Shown: positions 43,177 through 54,800, numbered from the stretch's first letter. The stretch is DNA of 64,000 nt from Verticillium longisporum (GCA_019188255.1 JAETXT010000001.1:7254001-7318000), one strand, 5' to 3'. A program made the numbers and translations. The notes: generated by a model not told the origin, from the letters alone.

Positions 43177-43916
43177 AACACGTCTCCGACCCTTTGAGCA
43201 GCCGGAGCCCAACCCGACCTGGCCAGATGCCTCCTAGTTGACAGCGACCCCGAAACTTGGCGTATGCTGTACCCAATATTATTACCACGGGGCAAATACG
43301 ACCCCGTCTATCTAGTCACATGGCAGCTCTAGGGGCTCACCAAGTCCCTGGTACAACGTCATAGAAGATGGAGAAGTAGTGCAAAAAAAAGGTGTTCTAG
43401 CATTTCCTGCATTCATCGTTGGCCGCATCGTCGAAGTGATAAGAGGCTAGTGCCATGCAAAGCTAAAGCCGATTGGGAAGAACGACATCTAATGTATTCA
43501 GCACGTGGGGCCGACGCCTGTTGAGTGGTCGAGGAGGGAGCTGGTACATCATAACCGAGTGCCCTTTCGATGCCCGGAACGTACGCGCATTGTGAACACG
43601 ATTGATTCATATCTCTACGACTTCTGTGCATCCTTCTACGGCTGCCCGAAGGCGATATGCTCCGGACGGGGCGGAATTCGGGATTGACGCCATACACCGA
43701 AACTTGCATGGACACCCGACGCATGGAATGGCCTGGGTGTAAGAGGCGAGGGTGTGAATGGAGTCACCGGCCACCGACATTGCGATTGTAATGTCTGTCA
43801 ATAGTCACGCTTGAAATCTCTGGCTCGCGCGACTTGGTCTGACCTACACCCCCCCCCCGGGCGCCCCATTTTCACCTCCAGTAACATGTGGGGAGGGTTT
43901 GTATGCAATGAATGGA
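43177..43916. other. intergenic, no gene seen
   Basis: 740 bp between the convergent Sip5-like and bZIP genes. Opposing short open frames near 43413-43801 are unsupported. Confidence 0.35.
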
Positions 43917-44479
43917 TCAGAGAGGGATGGTAGAATGACCGGGAGGAGACGCAAGACAACCCTTCTCCAGCGATGTCAACGCGGTACTTTGAATATAAGC
44001 GTCGATGAAGTCGCAGTTGCATGTGCCATGCTGCAGCAGCATATTTTTCAGGAAGAAACTCTCATCCCGGAGAGCATCCGTTTCCTTCTTGAGCAGCTCA
44101 TTCGCTGTTTCGCCAGCCGCCGTCTCGGCCTCCAAGTTTTCCAAATACTTTTTCTTCTTGGCGCGGCACTTCTAGCCGCATCACGGTTACGACTCCGGCG
44201 GCGGTTCCGCTTGTCACTCCCTGGCTCGAGCGCTTCATCGACCGGCGGGTCATTACAGTCTGCCCTCGGCGATACGCACCCGTTGCCAGCGGTGGCGGGT
44301 GACTTGACGGGCGCTAAGGCTGTCTTTGCGCGGGAGGAAGACGTATTCTTGCGTGGTCTTACCAGCCGTTTCTTTGACGGGGAGGGATCCAGTATGCTGA
44401 CGGGAGCTTGTTCTGCAGCTGGTTCAGACGGCGGGATGTGATCGAGGGAATCGCTTGGTGGCCCGGGAGGCGTCATCAA
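43917..44479 (-). pseudogene. bZIP transcription factor (ATF/CREB-like), frame-broken in the basic region
   Basis: The first frame gives an N-terminal Pro/Ser/Lys-rich part and the start of the basic region (KRNRRRSRNRDAAR). One base later in frame the protein continues KCRAKKKKYLENLEAETAAG and NELLKKETDALRDESFFLKN, then HGTCNCDFIDAYIQ, which is a typical ATF/CREB basic region and leucine zipper. The break is at 44170-44171, where AGAAAG (Arg-Lys) would be expected but AGAAG is read. Otherwise the gene looks intact, so this could be an assembly error in a working gene. A long antisense frame (43899-44441) is its shadow. Confidence 0.8.
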
Positions 44480-44746
44480 GGCGATGAATGACGGCTTTGG
44501 CGCTTGATCTTTTGATACGTAACGTTACTACGAAGCTCTAGTAGATGAACTCGGTCGCGCTCGAGTCTCACGCCGGGGAGATTAAGCAGGACAAGATCCG
44601 CCACCACGACAAACATAGGTTGTTATACGAGGCAATTAATGTGCGTGCTGCGAGCCTTCATCTTGAGAATTCCCCGCAGCGAGGTGTGCGACGAGACGGT
44701 CGTTGCGCCCAAGTCGTGGCTCTCGTCCTCGTCCGGTGACGTCATC

Positions 44747-45202
44747 ATGAACCTAGAACTCGAGAGTTCCAACCACGTAGCATCCACCAACGACGTACAA
44801 TCATTTCATCCTATCCAGGTCTCCTGTCCCGATGTCAACTCTCTTACTTTGCCATTTCAAAACAATATCATGTCTATTGTTCGAAAGTATTGCATTGCGG
44901 ACAAGGCACGAGCTAAATTTTCATCTGAGGCTGCACGAGCGGATCCCGACCTCCGCTTAATAGTGGGACATGGCAACCTCTACGAGTCTTTGATGCGGGA
45001 ACTCACTCGCTTTGAGATGGAGCACAATATGGGTTTGGCCGATCGTGAGACCATAAAGCTGGACAGGCGACATCTTCAATGTGCCTATAGGATCGTTACG
45101 CAGCATCCTAGAGAGGACGAGCACCTCATGGGGGTCAGTCCGGCACCACGACGATACGGACACCAGGAAGAATCCGATGATATTGAGCTTAAGGAAGGCT
45201 AG
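44747..45202 (+). CDS. small conserved fungal protein with VGHxNLxxSLM-type motif
   Basis: ATG at 44747 gives 151 residues. The segment LRLIVGHGNLYESLMRELTR resembles the motif (V-[AG]-H-[AG]-N-L-x-[DE]-S-L-M) of small fungal proteins of unknown function that I have seen in several ascomycetes. An N-terminal polar part, NNIMSIVRKYCIADKARAKF, precedes it. No catalytic motif is seen. An ATG at 44639 would add 36 residues. Confidence 0.6.
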   Translation: MNLELESSNHVASTNDVQSFHPIQVSCPDVNSLTLPFQNNIMSIVRKYCIADKARAKFSSEAARADPDLRLIVGHGNLYESLMRELTRFEMEHNMGLADRETIKLDRRHLQCAYRIVTQHPREDEHLMGVSPAPRRYGHQEESDDIELKEG

Positions 45203-45347
45203 TTTGAGCAACCAACTGTTTAGAACTAGGTTTGTTGAATGGGCTTCACTGCTCGCGTGAACCCAATCCTTAGCTTTGGCTGTGCCGGGAGCTCTGGACC
45301 ATTGGTTCGGTGTTGCGATAGATGTGATGTATATTCTCTAGCTGTTA

Positions 45348-45371
45348 GGCTTTCCTCCGAGCAGGAAAGCC
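45348..45371. repeat. hairpin-forming inverted repeat
   Basis: GGCTTTCCT and AGGAAAGCC form a perfect 9-bp stem with a 6-nt loop. A second, imperfect pair (CTCCGTGGGG and CCCCTGCGGAG) follows within 55 bp. It lies about 90 bp left of the second pogo-like element. Confidence 0.5.
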
Positions 45372-45462
45372 ACTCTTGTAAGCTCCGTGGGGTTACATAA
45401 GCCCATTGCCTGCTCCCCTGCGGAGTCAGCTATCTAATCTGGTTCAACAAGGTTCAAATTTA

Positions 45463-47321
45463 ACGTATACGATAAGCAAGTGAGCCAAACAAGCAAGTGG
45501 GCCACCTGACGACGGAAACGCGACCTTCTTACTATAACCATTAATTCCTCCACCAACAACGATGTCTCCGCCCTCACAAGAACGCCAATTACAGCTTGCT
45601 CTTCAGGCTATTCAAAATGACCCAGATCTCAGTATACGCACTGCAGCAAATACCTTTGGTGTTCCCCGAATGACCTTGACGCGTCGACTACGCGGTATTA
45701 CTTCGTAACGCGACAGGATCCCCCTCAATCGAAATTTGACGGAGCTCGAGGAGTTAACGATTGTTCAATACATACTTGAGCTAAATTCCCGAGCATTTCC
45801 TCCCCGGCTTTGTGAGGTTGAAGATATGGCTAATCGACTGCTAGCCGACCGCGACGCGCCGAGTGTCGGGAAGCGCTGGGCCTCAAACTTCGTCAGGCGA
45901 CAACCAGAGCTTAAGACGCGTTTCTTTCGCAGATATGACTATCAGAGAGCCCAATGCGAAGATCCCGAGGCAATTCGCGATTGGTTCGCGCTCGTAAAGA
46001 ACCCAATCGCCAAATACGGTATCGCGGAGCCTGATATCTATAACTTCGATGAGACTGGGTTTATGATGGGCGTTATCGGGTCCGGAATGGTCGTTACGAA
46101 CGCCGAAAGACGTTCTAATACGAAAATGGTCCAACCAGGAGGTCGGGAATGGGTGACAGTGATCCAAGGCGTTGGCGCAGACGGGTGGTGTGTCCCGCCG
46201 TTCATCATTATGGCGGGCAAAAATCACCTCTCAAGCTGGTACGAAGACAGCCCTCTACCTCACGACTGGGTAATCGCTACGACAGACAAAGGCTGGACAA
46301 CAAATGAGAAAGGTCTAGAATGGATTCAGCATTTTGACAAGCATACCAAGCCCCGTCGGTCGGCCGGATATCGCCTCCTTATCCTAGATGGGCACCAAAG
46401 TCACCATTCCGTTGAGTTCGAGCTCTACTGCAAGGAAAACAACATCATTACGCTATGCATGCCTCCCCATTCATCTCACCTACTTCAACCTCTTGATGTT
46501 GGCTGTTTTGGCCCGCTAAAGCAGGCCTACGGTCGGCAAATTGAGAAGAAGATGAGGGCAGGTACAAGCCACATCACGAAGGAGGACTTCTTTCCCGCGT
46601 TTTTCGCAGCTTTCAAAGAAGCTATGACGGAAAGGAATATCAAGGGGGTTCAGAGGTGCTGGGCTTGTCCCAATGAGCCCCGAAATTGTGGTTTCAAAGC
46701 TGGATGTGAAGCTACGGACACCGACGCCCGTCGAGGGGTCCCCGATACATCAGAACCTTGGGTCTCCCAAACGCCTCACAACCCGATTGAAGCTAGCTGT
46801 CAGTCAGAGTTTATTAAAGGTCGAATCGCCCGACACCAAGGAAGCTCTCCGACGTCGATTCTTAACGCTATAGACCACTTTACCAAGGGGACGCGTGGAA
46901 TCATGCATCAACTCGCCCTATTGAAGTCGGAGAACCAGATCCTTCGAGACGAGAACGCGACACTCAGCAAGCGTCGGAGAGCTAAGAAAACACGTCTCAG
47001 GCAAGGAGGGAGTCTAACTCTAGGTGAGGGACAGGAGATACAAACCAATATCGAGGTTCAGGTCCAGATAAATGAGGAAACGCGTCAGAGAAGCAGTCGC
47101 CAACCAAGGGACGGGACGAAGAAACGGCGCTGCGGTGTCTGCGGCGAGCCTGGACATAATGCGCGAACTTGTCAGCTGGAGACGAGGGCTTCTGAAGAAG
47201 AGGATTTCAAGTAGTTTCAATTGATTTAAGGCGTTAGGGTTCACCGGGATGCTGCTGTCGTCGCATGGTCGTGGTCAGGTGGCCCACTTGCTTGTTTGGC
47301 CCACTTGCTTATCATGCACGT
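45463..47321 (+). mobile_element. pogo/Fot1-like DNA transposon, copy B
   Basis: An 1859-bp element has TA at both sides (45461-45462 and 47322-47323). The ends are inverted repeats of about 50 bp beginning ACGT and containing GATAAGCAAGTG. An AAGCAAGTGGGCCA-type unit is present twice at each end in direct orientation, separated by a few bases. It encodes one transposase on the plus strand. It differs in sequence from copy A, so the two are separate families. Confidence 0.88.
45562..47214 (+). pseudogene. pogo/Fot1-like transposase with CCHC zinc knuckle; one nonsense codon and a shifted segment
   Basis: ATG at 45562 starts a helix-turn-helix region (AIQNDPDLSIRTAANTFGVP, RMTLTRRLRG). A TAA at 45706-45708 stops the frame at codon 49, and the same frame then continues open for 500 codons. 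Catalytic residues are NFDETGF, LILDGHQSHHS and HSSHLLQPLDVGCF, a DD35D spacing. Between about 46650 and 46740 the family sequence (GFRGAGLVP, EIVVSKLDVKLRTPTP) is found only in a neighbouring frame, so two compensating shifts rewrite about 30 residues. The C-terminus carries a zinc knuckle CGVCGEPGHNARTC. Probably inactive as written. Confidence 0.88.
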
Positions 47322-47404
47322 TAGCCTTAAATCGAGCCTAAAACCCCGTCTCAAAGGCGACATCTTCTCGCCAACTTCTCCCGTCAATTGCCATCATCGC
47401 CGTC

Positions 47405-50200
47405 ATGTGGATGCCCCCAACAAATTTCTTCACGCTGCACTGCGAGTTCCTCCATATTCCCCGAAGTCCTGGACTGCAAAAGTCTAACCTGGTATCCAGA
47501 TGCATACATTTTTTCCATTGGTCTCGTCGGATTCATCATCATTCTGCCGTATGGTAACGTCGCTGCCGTGGATGCCTACTTCTTCGGCGTCAGTGCTTCC
47601 ACCTTGTCCGGGCTTAATACATTCAATGTAAAGGACCTCAAAACATACCAGCAGCTCGTCATTTACTTTGTTCCCACACTCAGCCACATGGCCGTCATCA
47701 ATATCATCGTCGTCGCCACTCGTCTCTACTGGTTCGAACGCCGTCTCAGACAAGTTGGTACTGCCCGCCACCTCCCTGCCCAGGGTGTTGGTGATACTGA
47801 CGCAACATAGCCCCGTCCTTGCTCCGCCCCCAATGCCATCCTGTGCCCACCGATCACCCTAGGGACCTTGCAACTAGGCAGTCCGAACGCCCACGCCCCG
47901 ATCAGCATCAACACGGCTCTCCTCCGGCCTCCGCAGTAGAGGCAACGTCTGATCCCACTTGTGCTGCCAATGAAGAGCCTCAACGTTCCGGAAACTCGGT
48001 CTTGTCTAGCTTTGCCCTGGATTCCGCGCAGATTGATACGGATCCGCAGGAGGACGACGCGGGCGGTCCTGCCTACAAACGGAGATCTGTCTCAGATTTG
48101 CCGCTGGGTGACGAAGATGGCATGCCTGACAATCGCTCACATATCGCATTCGCTCCGGTGCTCCACCATCCCCGTATGGACTCTACAACCCTCTACATCC
48201 CGCCTCCAAATCAACGTGACCAAGGTATGACACAAAGTTACCGTCATCCTCTGGTCTGAGATCAAAACTTACACTATGAAGGACGTCCGTTCGAAGCACA
48301 GGGGGGGGCGGGCGAGACTGCTGGTAAGGGTAACAAGGGAAGAATGTCATCTTCTCGGAAATTGTTTGGCTGATCCGACGTCGCAACAGATGAGGAAGAT
48401 TGCAGGAGATCGGCCACTGCCATGACCAGTAAAAGTGATAGAGAGTCTCGCTGGAACCGTCCTAACCGCCTTGACCTGGAGAAAGTCGCTTCGGTTGAGC
48501 GTGTTGCATCGTCGCTGTTTGTCCTGGGCCAGACACATAGTCACACCCGTGAGCGGAGCCACATTCATCGCACCGCGTCGAGGTCAGCACCGCTACGCAC
48601 CAGTTCATCAGACCTGCCACGTCTGTCTTCGCAAGTGACCGTTGGTAGGAACTCTCAGTTCCACGGGTTGTCTGTCGAGGATCGAGAGCTGCTCGGTGGC
48701 ATCGAGTATCGCAGCTTGAAACTGCTTCTTTGGATTTGCATTGGTGAGTCTTGATCTTGCTTAGGAAATTCCTCCTGTGAAATAAAACTTAGTGGAAAAA
48801 TGTAACTAACGTACAAAAGGCTACTTTATCGGCCTCCACGTTCTCGGAGTCATCTGCCTTGTGCCTTGGATTCTGCACGCCCCTTCCAAGTACACAGACT
48901 ATCTCGACGAGGAAGGCCAGAATATAGTTTGGTGGTAGGTCCTATTCCTGTACTTACGCGGTGCTTCAATCTGTGCTCAATACTATGCATCAGGGCTTTC
49001 TATTCCGCACAGACCATGGCAAATAATCTCGGCTTCACCCTGACACCGGATTCCATGGTCCAGTTCCGCGATGCCACCTTCCCCATGCTCATCATGACTT
49101 TCTTGGCGTACGCCGGGTACAACTTTTACCCAATCTTCCTACGCGTCGTTATCTGGACGATATACAAGATAGTTCCCAGGAATTCAGCCCTTCGGGAGCC
49201 GCTCAACTTCCTCCTTCAGCACCCCCGCCGCTGCTGTATGCTTCTATTTCCCAGTCGTCCGACCTGGATCCTCTTTGGCTTTTTGTTCGCTCTCAACTTT
49301 ATCGATGCGCTCCTGCTCATCGTTCTGGACCTGGATAATCCCTCTGTCACCGACTTACCACTGGCGCAACGCATCCTGGCTGCTGTCTTCCAAGCCGCTT
49401 CATCGCGTCACACGGGAACCTCCACTTTCAACCTGGCTGACCTCAATCCGGCTGCCCAGTTTAGTCTGCTGGTCATGATGTACATCTCTGTTTATCCCAT
49501 TGCTCTGACTATTCGTGCCTCCAACACGTACGAAGAGAGGTCGCTGGGGAAGTACGCTCCCGAGCAAGTCGACCCGGATGAGGAACCGACTGGCGGCAAG
49601 TACGTCATGGCCCATATACGGAACCAGCTTAGTTTTGACTTGTGGTATGTGTTCCTTGGAATCTTTCTCATTTGCATCGCCGAGTCCGATAAGGTCAGAG
49701 ACACTTCACAGCCGGTCAGTATCACCACCAGCTACTGGAGCTCTGCCACTGGGCCAGCTCCATGATGCAAGAGATTTTGTTGACAATACTGCCAACGGTA
49801 GGAATTCGCCGTGTTTCCCATCTTCTTCGAAGTTACATCTGCATAGTAAGTCAATGTAGCTTGCCCCGCCACTCCAATTTCACGCCGGTCTGACCTACGT
49901 TCACGCAGTGGCAACGTCGGGCTCAGTCTCGGCCATCCAGCCGTCGAAACTTCTTTCTCGGGGCAGTTATCTGTATTCAGCAAGCTCGTTATTTGTGCTA
50001 TGATGATTCGTGGTCGTCATCGCGGCCTGCCCTACGAGGTAGACCGCGCCATCCAACTGCCCAGCGAACGCCTCATCGACGACCCTGGCGAGCCATATCC
50101 TTCCAGAAGACCTCTCTTGTCCCCCCCTGAAGACAGAAGTGCGGCGCAGCAGGCAGTAGAACAGCCAGGTAACACATCGGAGCACAGGGGCACACCGTAG
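47405..50200 (+). CDS. TRK1: Trk1-type high-affinity potassium transporter
   Basis: Nine exons are inferred: 47405-47445, 47500-47757, 47811-48224, 48282-48323, 48390-48743, 48820-48934, 48994-49714, 49802-49845, 49909-50200. All four pore-loop repeats of the Trk family are visible with their filter glycines: SASTLSGLNTFN, QTMANNLGFTLTP, SSRHTGTSTFNLAD and SAYGNVGLSLGHP. Between the first and second repeats lies the usual long cytosolic loop (HIAFAPVLHHP, TLYIPPPNQRD, VGRNSQFHGLS). MYISVYPIALTIRASNTYEE and KLVICAMMIRGRHRGLPYE are also typical. The exon sum is one base over, and the mismatch is near the exon 1/2 junction; exon 1 (PPTNFFTLHC) is thus uncertain. An apparent TGA near 48375 lies inside intron 48324-48389. 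The protein imports potassium at the plasma membrane. Confidence 0.85.
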
Positions 50201-51044
50201 GTATTCGAATACGCAGGTGAAGAGGACAAAGGGACGGAAAGACACTTTGTCAGATGAATTCATTCTTTTCTTTACATCAAGTTTCTGTAGGTTTCACAGG
50301 GGTAGGGTTCGAACCACTGGTGAAGCCGAAATAGTACTGTATTTAGGCTTCGTATTGGTGGATCTGGTGTTGTACTTTTTACCTAACAGACGCGCAGATG
50401 GCCGCCAAGATGGGCCTTACGTCCTGTGACCCCGATAAGGCTTATCGCTCCCAGGTGGGAGCACATACCACCTGCCGCATGTATCTTGGCCGCGATGTTC
50501 CAACAGTTTTAGAACCAAAGACATGAGCCTCTTATCGAAAACCGTCACCTCCATATACGCATCCTCGTAGTTGCCTCAGACACCCGCGGGACTCGATCGG
50601 CCTCCGGTTCTCCTCTACTTTGGGGTCCTCAAAAGCATCAAGCCAGCCAAGTCAGGCTTTCCCGTCCCAATCGACGCCGCTGCCAGGCGTGACGACGATT
50701 TACACAATACATTCACCGACAGTCTGGGCGATATCAAATACAAATTTCGAGCTACATGTCGGCAGAGCCAGGGGTGAGTGCCAGCTCAGGCCCGCCTGGT
50801 TGGCGACCTGGAAGTCGCAGTCGTTGATGGCGCAGACCTGAGTTTTCCGCTTGGCTGTCAGGTCTACACACACACACACACACAAGTTTATTACGCCTGG
50901 TGGCCTAGAGCCAATAAGGCACTATTCGCTATTGTACATGGTCGCTTCCTGTAGTCTGTCCGAAACTCCCAAGCCCATAAGGGGTCGTCTTTCCGCTCTT
51001 GCTTTCTCGTCTTCTGTCTTTCCGCCGGTTTCTCATGGGGTTTA
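50201..51044. other. intergenic, with CA microsatellite
   Basis: No confident gene. A plus frame at 50571-50777 (for example RRDDDLHNTFTDSLGDIKYK) could be a short coding remnant but has no ATG. It includes the CA-repeat-bearing block at 50864-50907. Confidence 0.35.
50864..50907 (+). repeat. CA microsatellite with conserved flank, shared with 60635-60674
   Basis: A CTA(CA)n tract runs into CAAGTTTATTACGCCTGGTG and GCCTA. The reverse complement of the same block is present at 60635-60674, differing only in the number of CA units. Sequence outside the block is not similar. Confidence 0.65.
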
Positions 51045-51062
51045 GATTGTATTGGCAAGCTG

Positions 51063-51082
51063 CTTGAAGGCTATTCTTCAAG
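51063..51082 (-). repeat. 3' UTR hairpin of LINE copy B
   Basis: CTTGAAG and CTTCAAG pair around a 6-nt loop, in the same position and with the same downstream GTGTTCAG as in copy A. Confidence 0.6.
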
Positions 51083-51199
51083 TGTTCAGAGTCCTATCTA
51101 CGGCGACTGAAGCGGCGCCTGCTGTTATTGACACGAGGTGTGGGTGTTAGGTTCGATTAGTAGGGAAGGGGGGTTTGCCGTGATAGGTCTCATCAAGGA

Positions 51200-51856
51200 T
51201 CACACATTCTCTAGCCGGCCCGTGGCCTTCGCAAAGCGTATCGTAGCTCGGACTGCTTTCATGTTTGGCTTCCAGTCATCACCATCTGATGTTGTCTTTC
51301 CTCCCAGGTGGAAAGAAACGTTGTCTCTTTGTGCGCCAGGGCACATGAGTGTCTCGGCGCGTTGTGTTGCCCACCGTGTGCATCGAAGGAGGAAGTGCTC
51401 TACCGTCTCTCTCGCGTGTCCGCATGCGCATTGGGCTGACGCTACTGCCTTGATTCGGAAAAGTGACGCGTTGAGCCTCGCCATGCCTGTCCTGAGCTGG
51501 GCCAGCATGCTCGCTTCTATCCAGGAAAGGTTGTTGTATAGTTCTCGAGTGTGCTTGCCAGGAAGAGCTATATCTATTTCCTTCGAGAGTTTTCCAACCT
51601 TGTCCGGTAGTCGTCTCTCTACACGTAGTTTGCGTCTTGCAGCATTGAGGGTGGTGGACCGCATCTTCGGGAACTGCTTTTCTGGTGAGGCGCCCTCTCG
51701 GCTGGCCTTGCGTGCTTCTCCTTTCGCTCTCTTCAGGAGGTCGTCCTCGAGATGACTAGGCAGCCAAACGGCTGCGATGGTGTTTCCGGTCTCTCGAAGT
51801 CGAGTGACCGCTTCGTAGATGCAGCGAACGTACTCTTGTCCAGATTGTTGACGGGG
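51200..51856 (-). CDS. LINE copy B ORF2, C-terminal RNase H and zinc cluster after frame break
   Basis: After the one-base loss at 51857-51859 the frame continues as [40 protein letters not shown] and the C-terminal cluster [17 protein letters not shown]. It matches the corresponding part of copy A (RRPRQQSGQCTIRGIYDQ). It belongs to ORF2 and is not a separate gene. Confidence 0.75.
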   Translation of the reverse strand, partial: PRQQSGQEYVRCIYEAVTRLRETGNTIAAVWLPSHLEDDLLKRAKGEARKASREGASPEKQFPKMRSTTLNAARRKLRVERRLPDKVGKLSKEIDIALPGKHTRELYNNLSWIEASMLAQLRTGMARLNASLFRIKAVASAQCACGHARETVEHFLLRCTRWATQRAETLMCPGAQRDNVSFHLGGKTTSDGDDWKPNMKAVRATIRFAKATGRLENV

Positions 51857-54800
51857 TTTCGAAGTGTCAGCACCGCGGCTTTGTTACTTGTCAGTAACGT
51901 TACCCTCTGGCCCCTTAGCTGTGGCAGAAACCGCAGCGCGTACGCCGCCGCCACGAGTTCTCCGGAAAACGGGTTCTGATCGGTCCTCATGCCGTGGGTG
52001 AAAGAAAAGGTCTCGGGCACCGTTCCTGGTCCCTCGATGACTCCGCCGACCCCGACCAGCTCGTTTCGTGCCGAGCTGCTGACGGCGATGCGCACCATCG
52101 CGTCCTGGTCGACACGCGTCGATGTTGAGTCGTCATTCCATTCGGCAATGGTCTGCATTCTTTCCATCCACGGCGGAAGTGTGAATGGGTTGATGGTTTC
52201 CAGGTTCTCCATTGGAATCTCGTTGAGCGCAGTTGCCAGTTGGAAAAATGGTGAGCGGTGGAAACGCCTGAACTTCCGCATGCGAGCAGTCAGTTTTCGA
52301 AGCGGGTTGGTCTCGGGCAGTGCGTGGAGATCCGTCCAAAGCTTGATAGCCCTTCTCGTGAATCGCTCTGGTGCACTGGCGATGTGAGCCTCCGCTTCTG
52401 CTACGCTCGTGGCTATCGTGATGAACGCTCCAATGATTGCCTGCGCTCCGACCTTTTGGACGCGATTGATTGCTGCCGCCGTCCGATCTTTGCATCGGTG
52501 CCTCCAGACGTTAGAGGCATAATCCACCACCGGAGCCACGGTGGCCGTGAATAGCTGCCGTGCTGTCGCCGGGGTCAATCCTCTCAGTCGTTTCAGCTCC
52601 ATAGCAGCCTCCAATCCCTTGGTCGCCACTCTTGCAATGTGTTCCCTATACCTGAGTCCAATGTCCATGATCACGCCGAGGATCTTGACATGCTGTTTGG
52701 GTTCGACTGTTTGCCCTTTGATAGTGAAGGGTTCCGAATCGGACCTTTTGGCCCATCGGGTGAAGTGGATGACCGCAGTCTTGTCCGCTTCGAAAGTTGC
52801 ACCGCTTCTCCGCTCCCAGTCCAATGCCTTTTCGATGATTGCCTCAATTCCTTTACGGTTGTCTTGCGTGGTTGGGCCAGCGACCCAGGCTGTAAAGTCG
52901 TCGACGAAGGCTATAGCTCCCCCATAGCAGTTGATCTTCTGTTGTACAAGGTCTGCGTTGAAGAACAGAAACAAGATGGGTGACAGTGGTGATCCTTGCG
53001 GTAGTCCGGCCTGCGGCAGGGTCCGGACCTCTGATGCTTGGCCGTTGACCTGAATTGTCGCCGTCCGATCTGAGCAGAATGCCTCTACCCAACGGAGCAA
53101 CTCTCCTGGGAGGCCCCTCGCTCTCATTCTCTGAATAAGTCTCTCTTTACACACTCCATTGTACGCTCCCTTCACATCGAAGCTCACGAGGCTGACCACC
53201 CAACGATTTCTCCATGCTGCGTAGATTTGTTCTTGCAGCAGCACTAACGCTTGTTCTGCTGACCTCTGTTTGCGGGCCCCGAAGTGGTTCGTAGGCAACA
53301 ACCCGTGCGTTTCGACTGCATGGGATATCCTCTCCGCAACAACCGACTCGAGAACCTTGCCGAGCGTGGCGAGGAGCGAGATGGGCCTCCAAGCCTTGGC
53401 GATGGTGTAGTCTGCTTTGCCGGGCTTTTTGAGCGGGATGATCTTGGCGTGCCTCCATTGGTCGGGGAGTACTCCTTCCTCTAGTGATGCGCGGAAAATC
53501 GCCAGGACCCTGTGCTTGACGGCTGGCCAAATCTGTTTCCAGACCATCGCTGGCAACCCGTCCTCACCAGGTGCTTTCCACGATTTCGTCGCGAAAAGAC
53601 GGCGTTCGACTTCTTCCATCGTGATGTTGGGCATGTTAACAGCTGATTCGCGTTGAGGTCTCTCCCCTTCCTCTTCGATATGCTCCGGTAGGGACGGGAA
53701 GAAAGTGGTAAGCAGTTCAACCGCTTGCTCTTTGCTGTTGGTCGTCCGTGTGCCATCAGCCTTCACAAGTTGTGGCACCTTGCCGAACGCCGCATCGTCG
53801 CCAGACTTCAGATACTTGGCGGCCTTCCAGATGTTGTCGTTGTTGGCCAGGAAGTCATTCCAATGGGTTTTCTTCTGTTGTCGAATGGCATCATGGTATT
53901 GTTTCGCTGCTCCCTTGGCCGTGTTCTCCAGTGCTTCATCGTTCCGTCCTGCCCGTCTTGCTGCCCTCGCCCGGTTTCTCCAATGTGTGTGGATGTGGCG
54001 GAGCTGCGTAAGATCCGCCGTCCACCACCGCTTCGCGTATGGCGATGGTTTGGCTTTCGGTGTCAAGGCCTGTACTGCTCCCAGCACCACTGACATGAGT
54101 CTGTCCGTCTTCTCTTGGACCGTGCCTTCCATCGGGACTGTCTCGAGTGCCGTGGAGATTCGGGTGTTGATTTCCTTCCATGGCGCGTTTTTGAATAGAG
54201 GTCGGTCTTGGGCTTTCGGGGTCGGAACTGATACGTCAAGGATCGTTTCGATGGTGCGGTGGTCCGACCCGTGCTCTGTCCCGTGCGTCGTACACTTGAT
54301 CATGGACGCAGCTAGGTCCTCTGACACCAGCACAAGGTCGATTGTCGATTCGTGGTCTCCGCCTTGCCATGTCTTCGTGCCCCGTGGGAGCATGCTGCAG
54401 AGGGAGAGCTCGTTCATTAGGTCGATGATGTTATCGGCTTCACCCTGTCGTACCGGAGACACGTCGTCTCCTCCCCATAGTTGATCGTGGCGGTTGAAGT
54501 CGCCCGCAATGACCACGTCCACCACCTCTCCTGCGGCTCTCCTAGCATCCGCGACCGCACTACGTATGGTGTTACACGCTTCCTGTAATGCCTGGGTGTC
54601 CATCCCCTGCACGTACACGGACACCACCAGTACCAGTCTCTCTGGGAGCCTCAACAGTGCTGCTGTCATGTCCGGAGACTCTATCAACACCTGTTCCGCC
54701 CCCAAATCCTTCCTTATCCAAAGCATGCTTCGGATCGCCCATCGTCCTTCCCCAGTCGTTGGTGGGACCATCTTTGTCCATCCGTGATGTCCCATCGGAG

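Noticed and set aside
43899..44441. Plus-strand frame of 180 codons with hydrophobic stretches
   Set aside because: It mirrors the bZIP gene on the opposite strand; the bZIP basic region and zipper are much stronger evidence.
45706..45708. TAA in pogo-like copy B as proof of RIP
   Set aside because: It is a single stop, and both LINEs and the rest of this transposase lack the many C-to-T stops that RIP produces.
48376..48378. In-frame TGA in the Trk1 loop suggesting a nonsense mutation
   Set aside because: The stop lies inside a good GT-AG intron (48324-48389) with a CTGAT branch point, and splicing joins the flanking exons in phase.
50305..50330. GGTTCGAACC word resembling a tRNA B-box
   Set aside because: No A-box, cloverleaf or matching acceptor stem could be found around it.
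53705..54484. Plus-strand frame of 259 codons
   Set aside because: Antisense to the reverse transcriptase of LINE copy B; repetitive Ser/Cys/Arg composition typical of a shadow frame.
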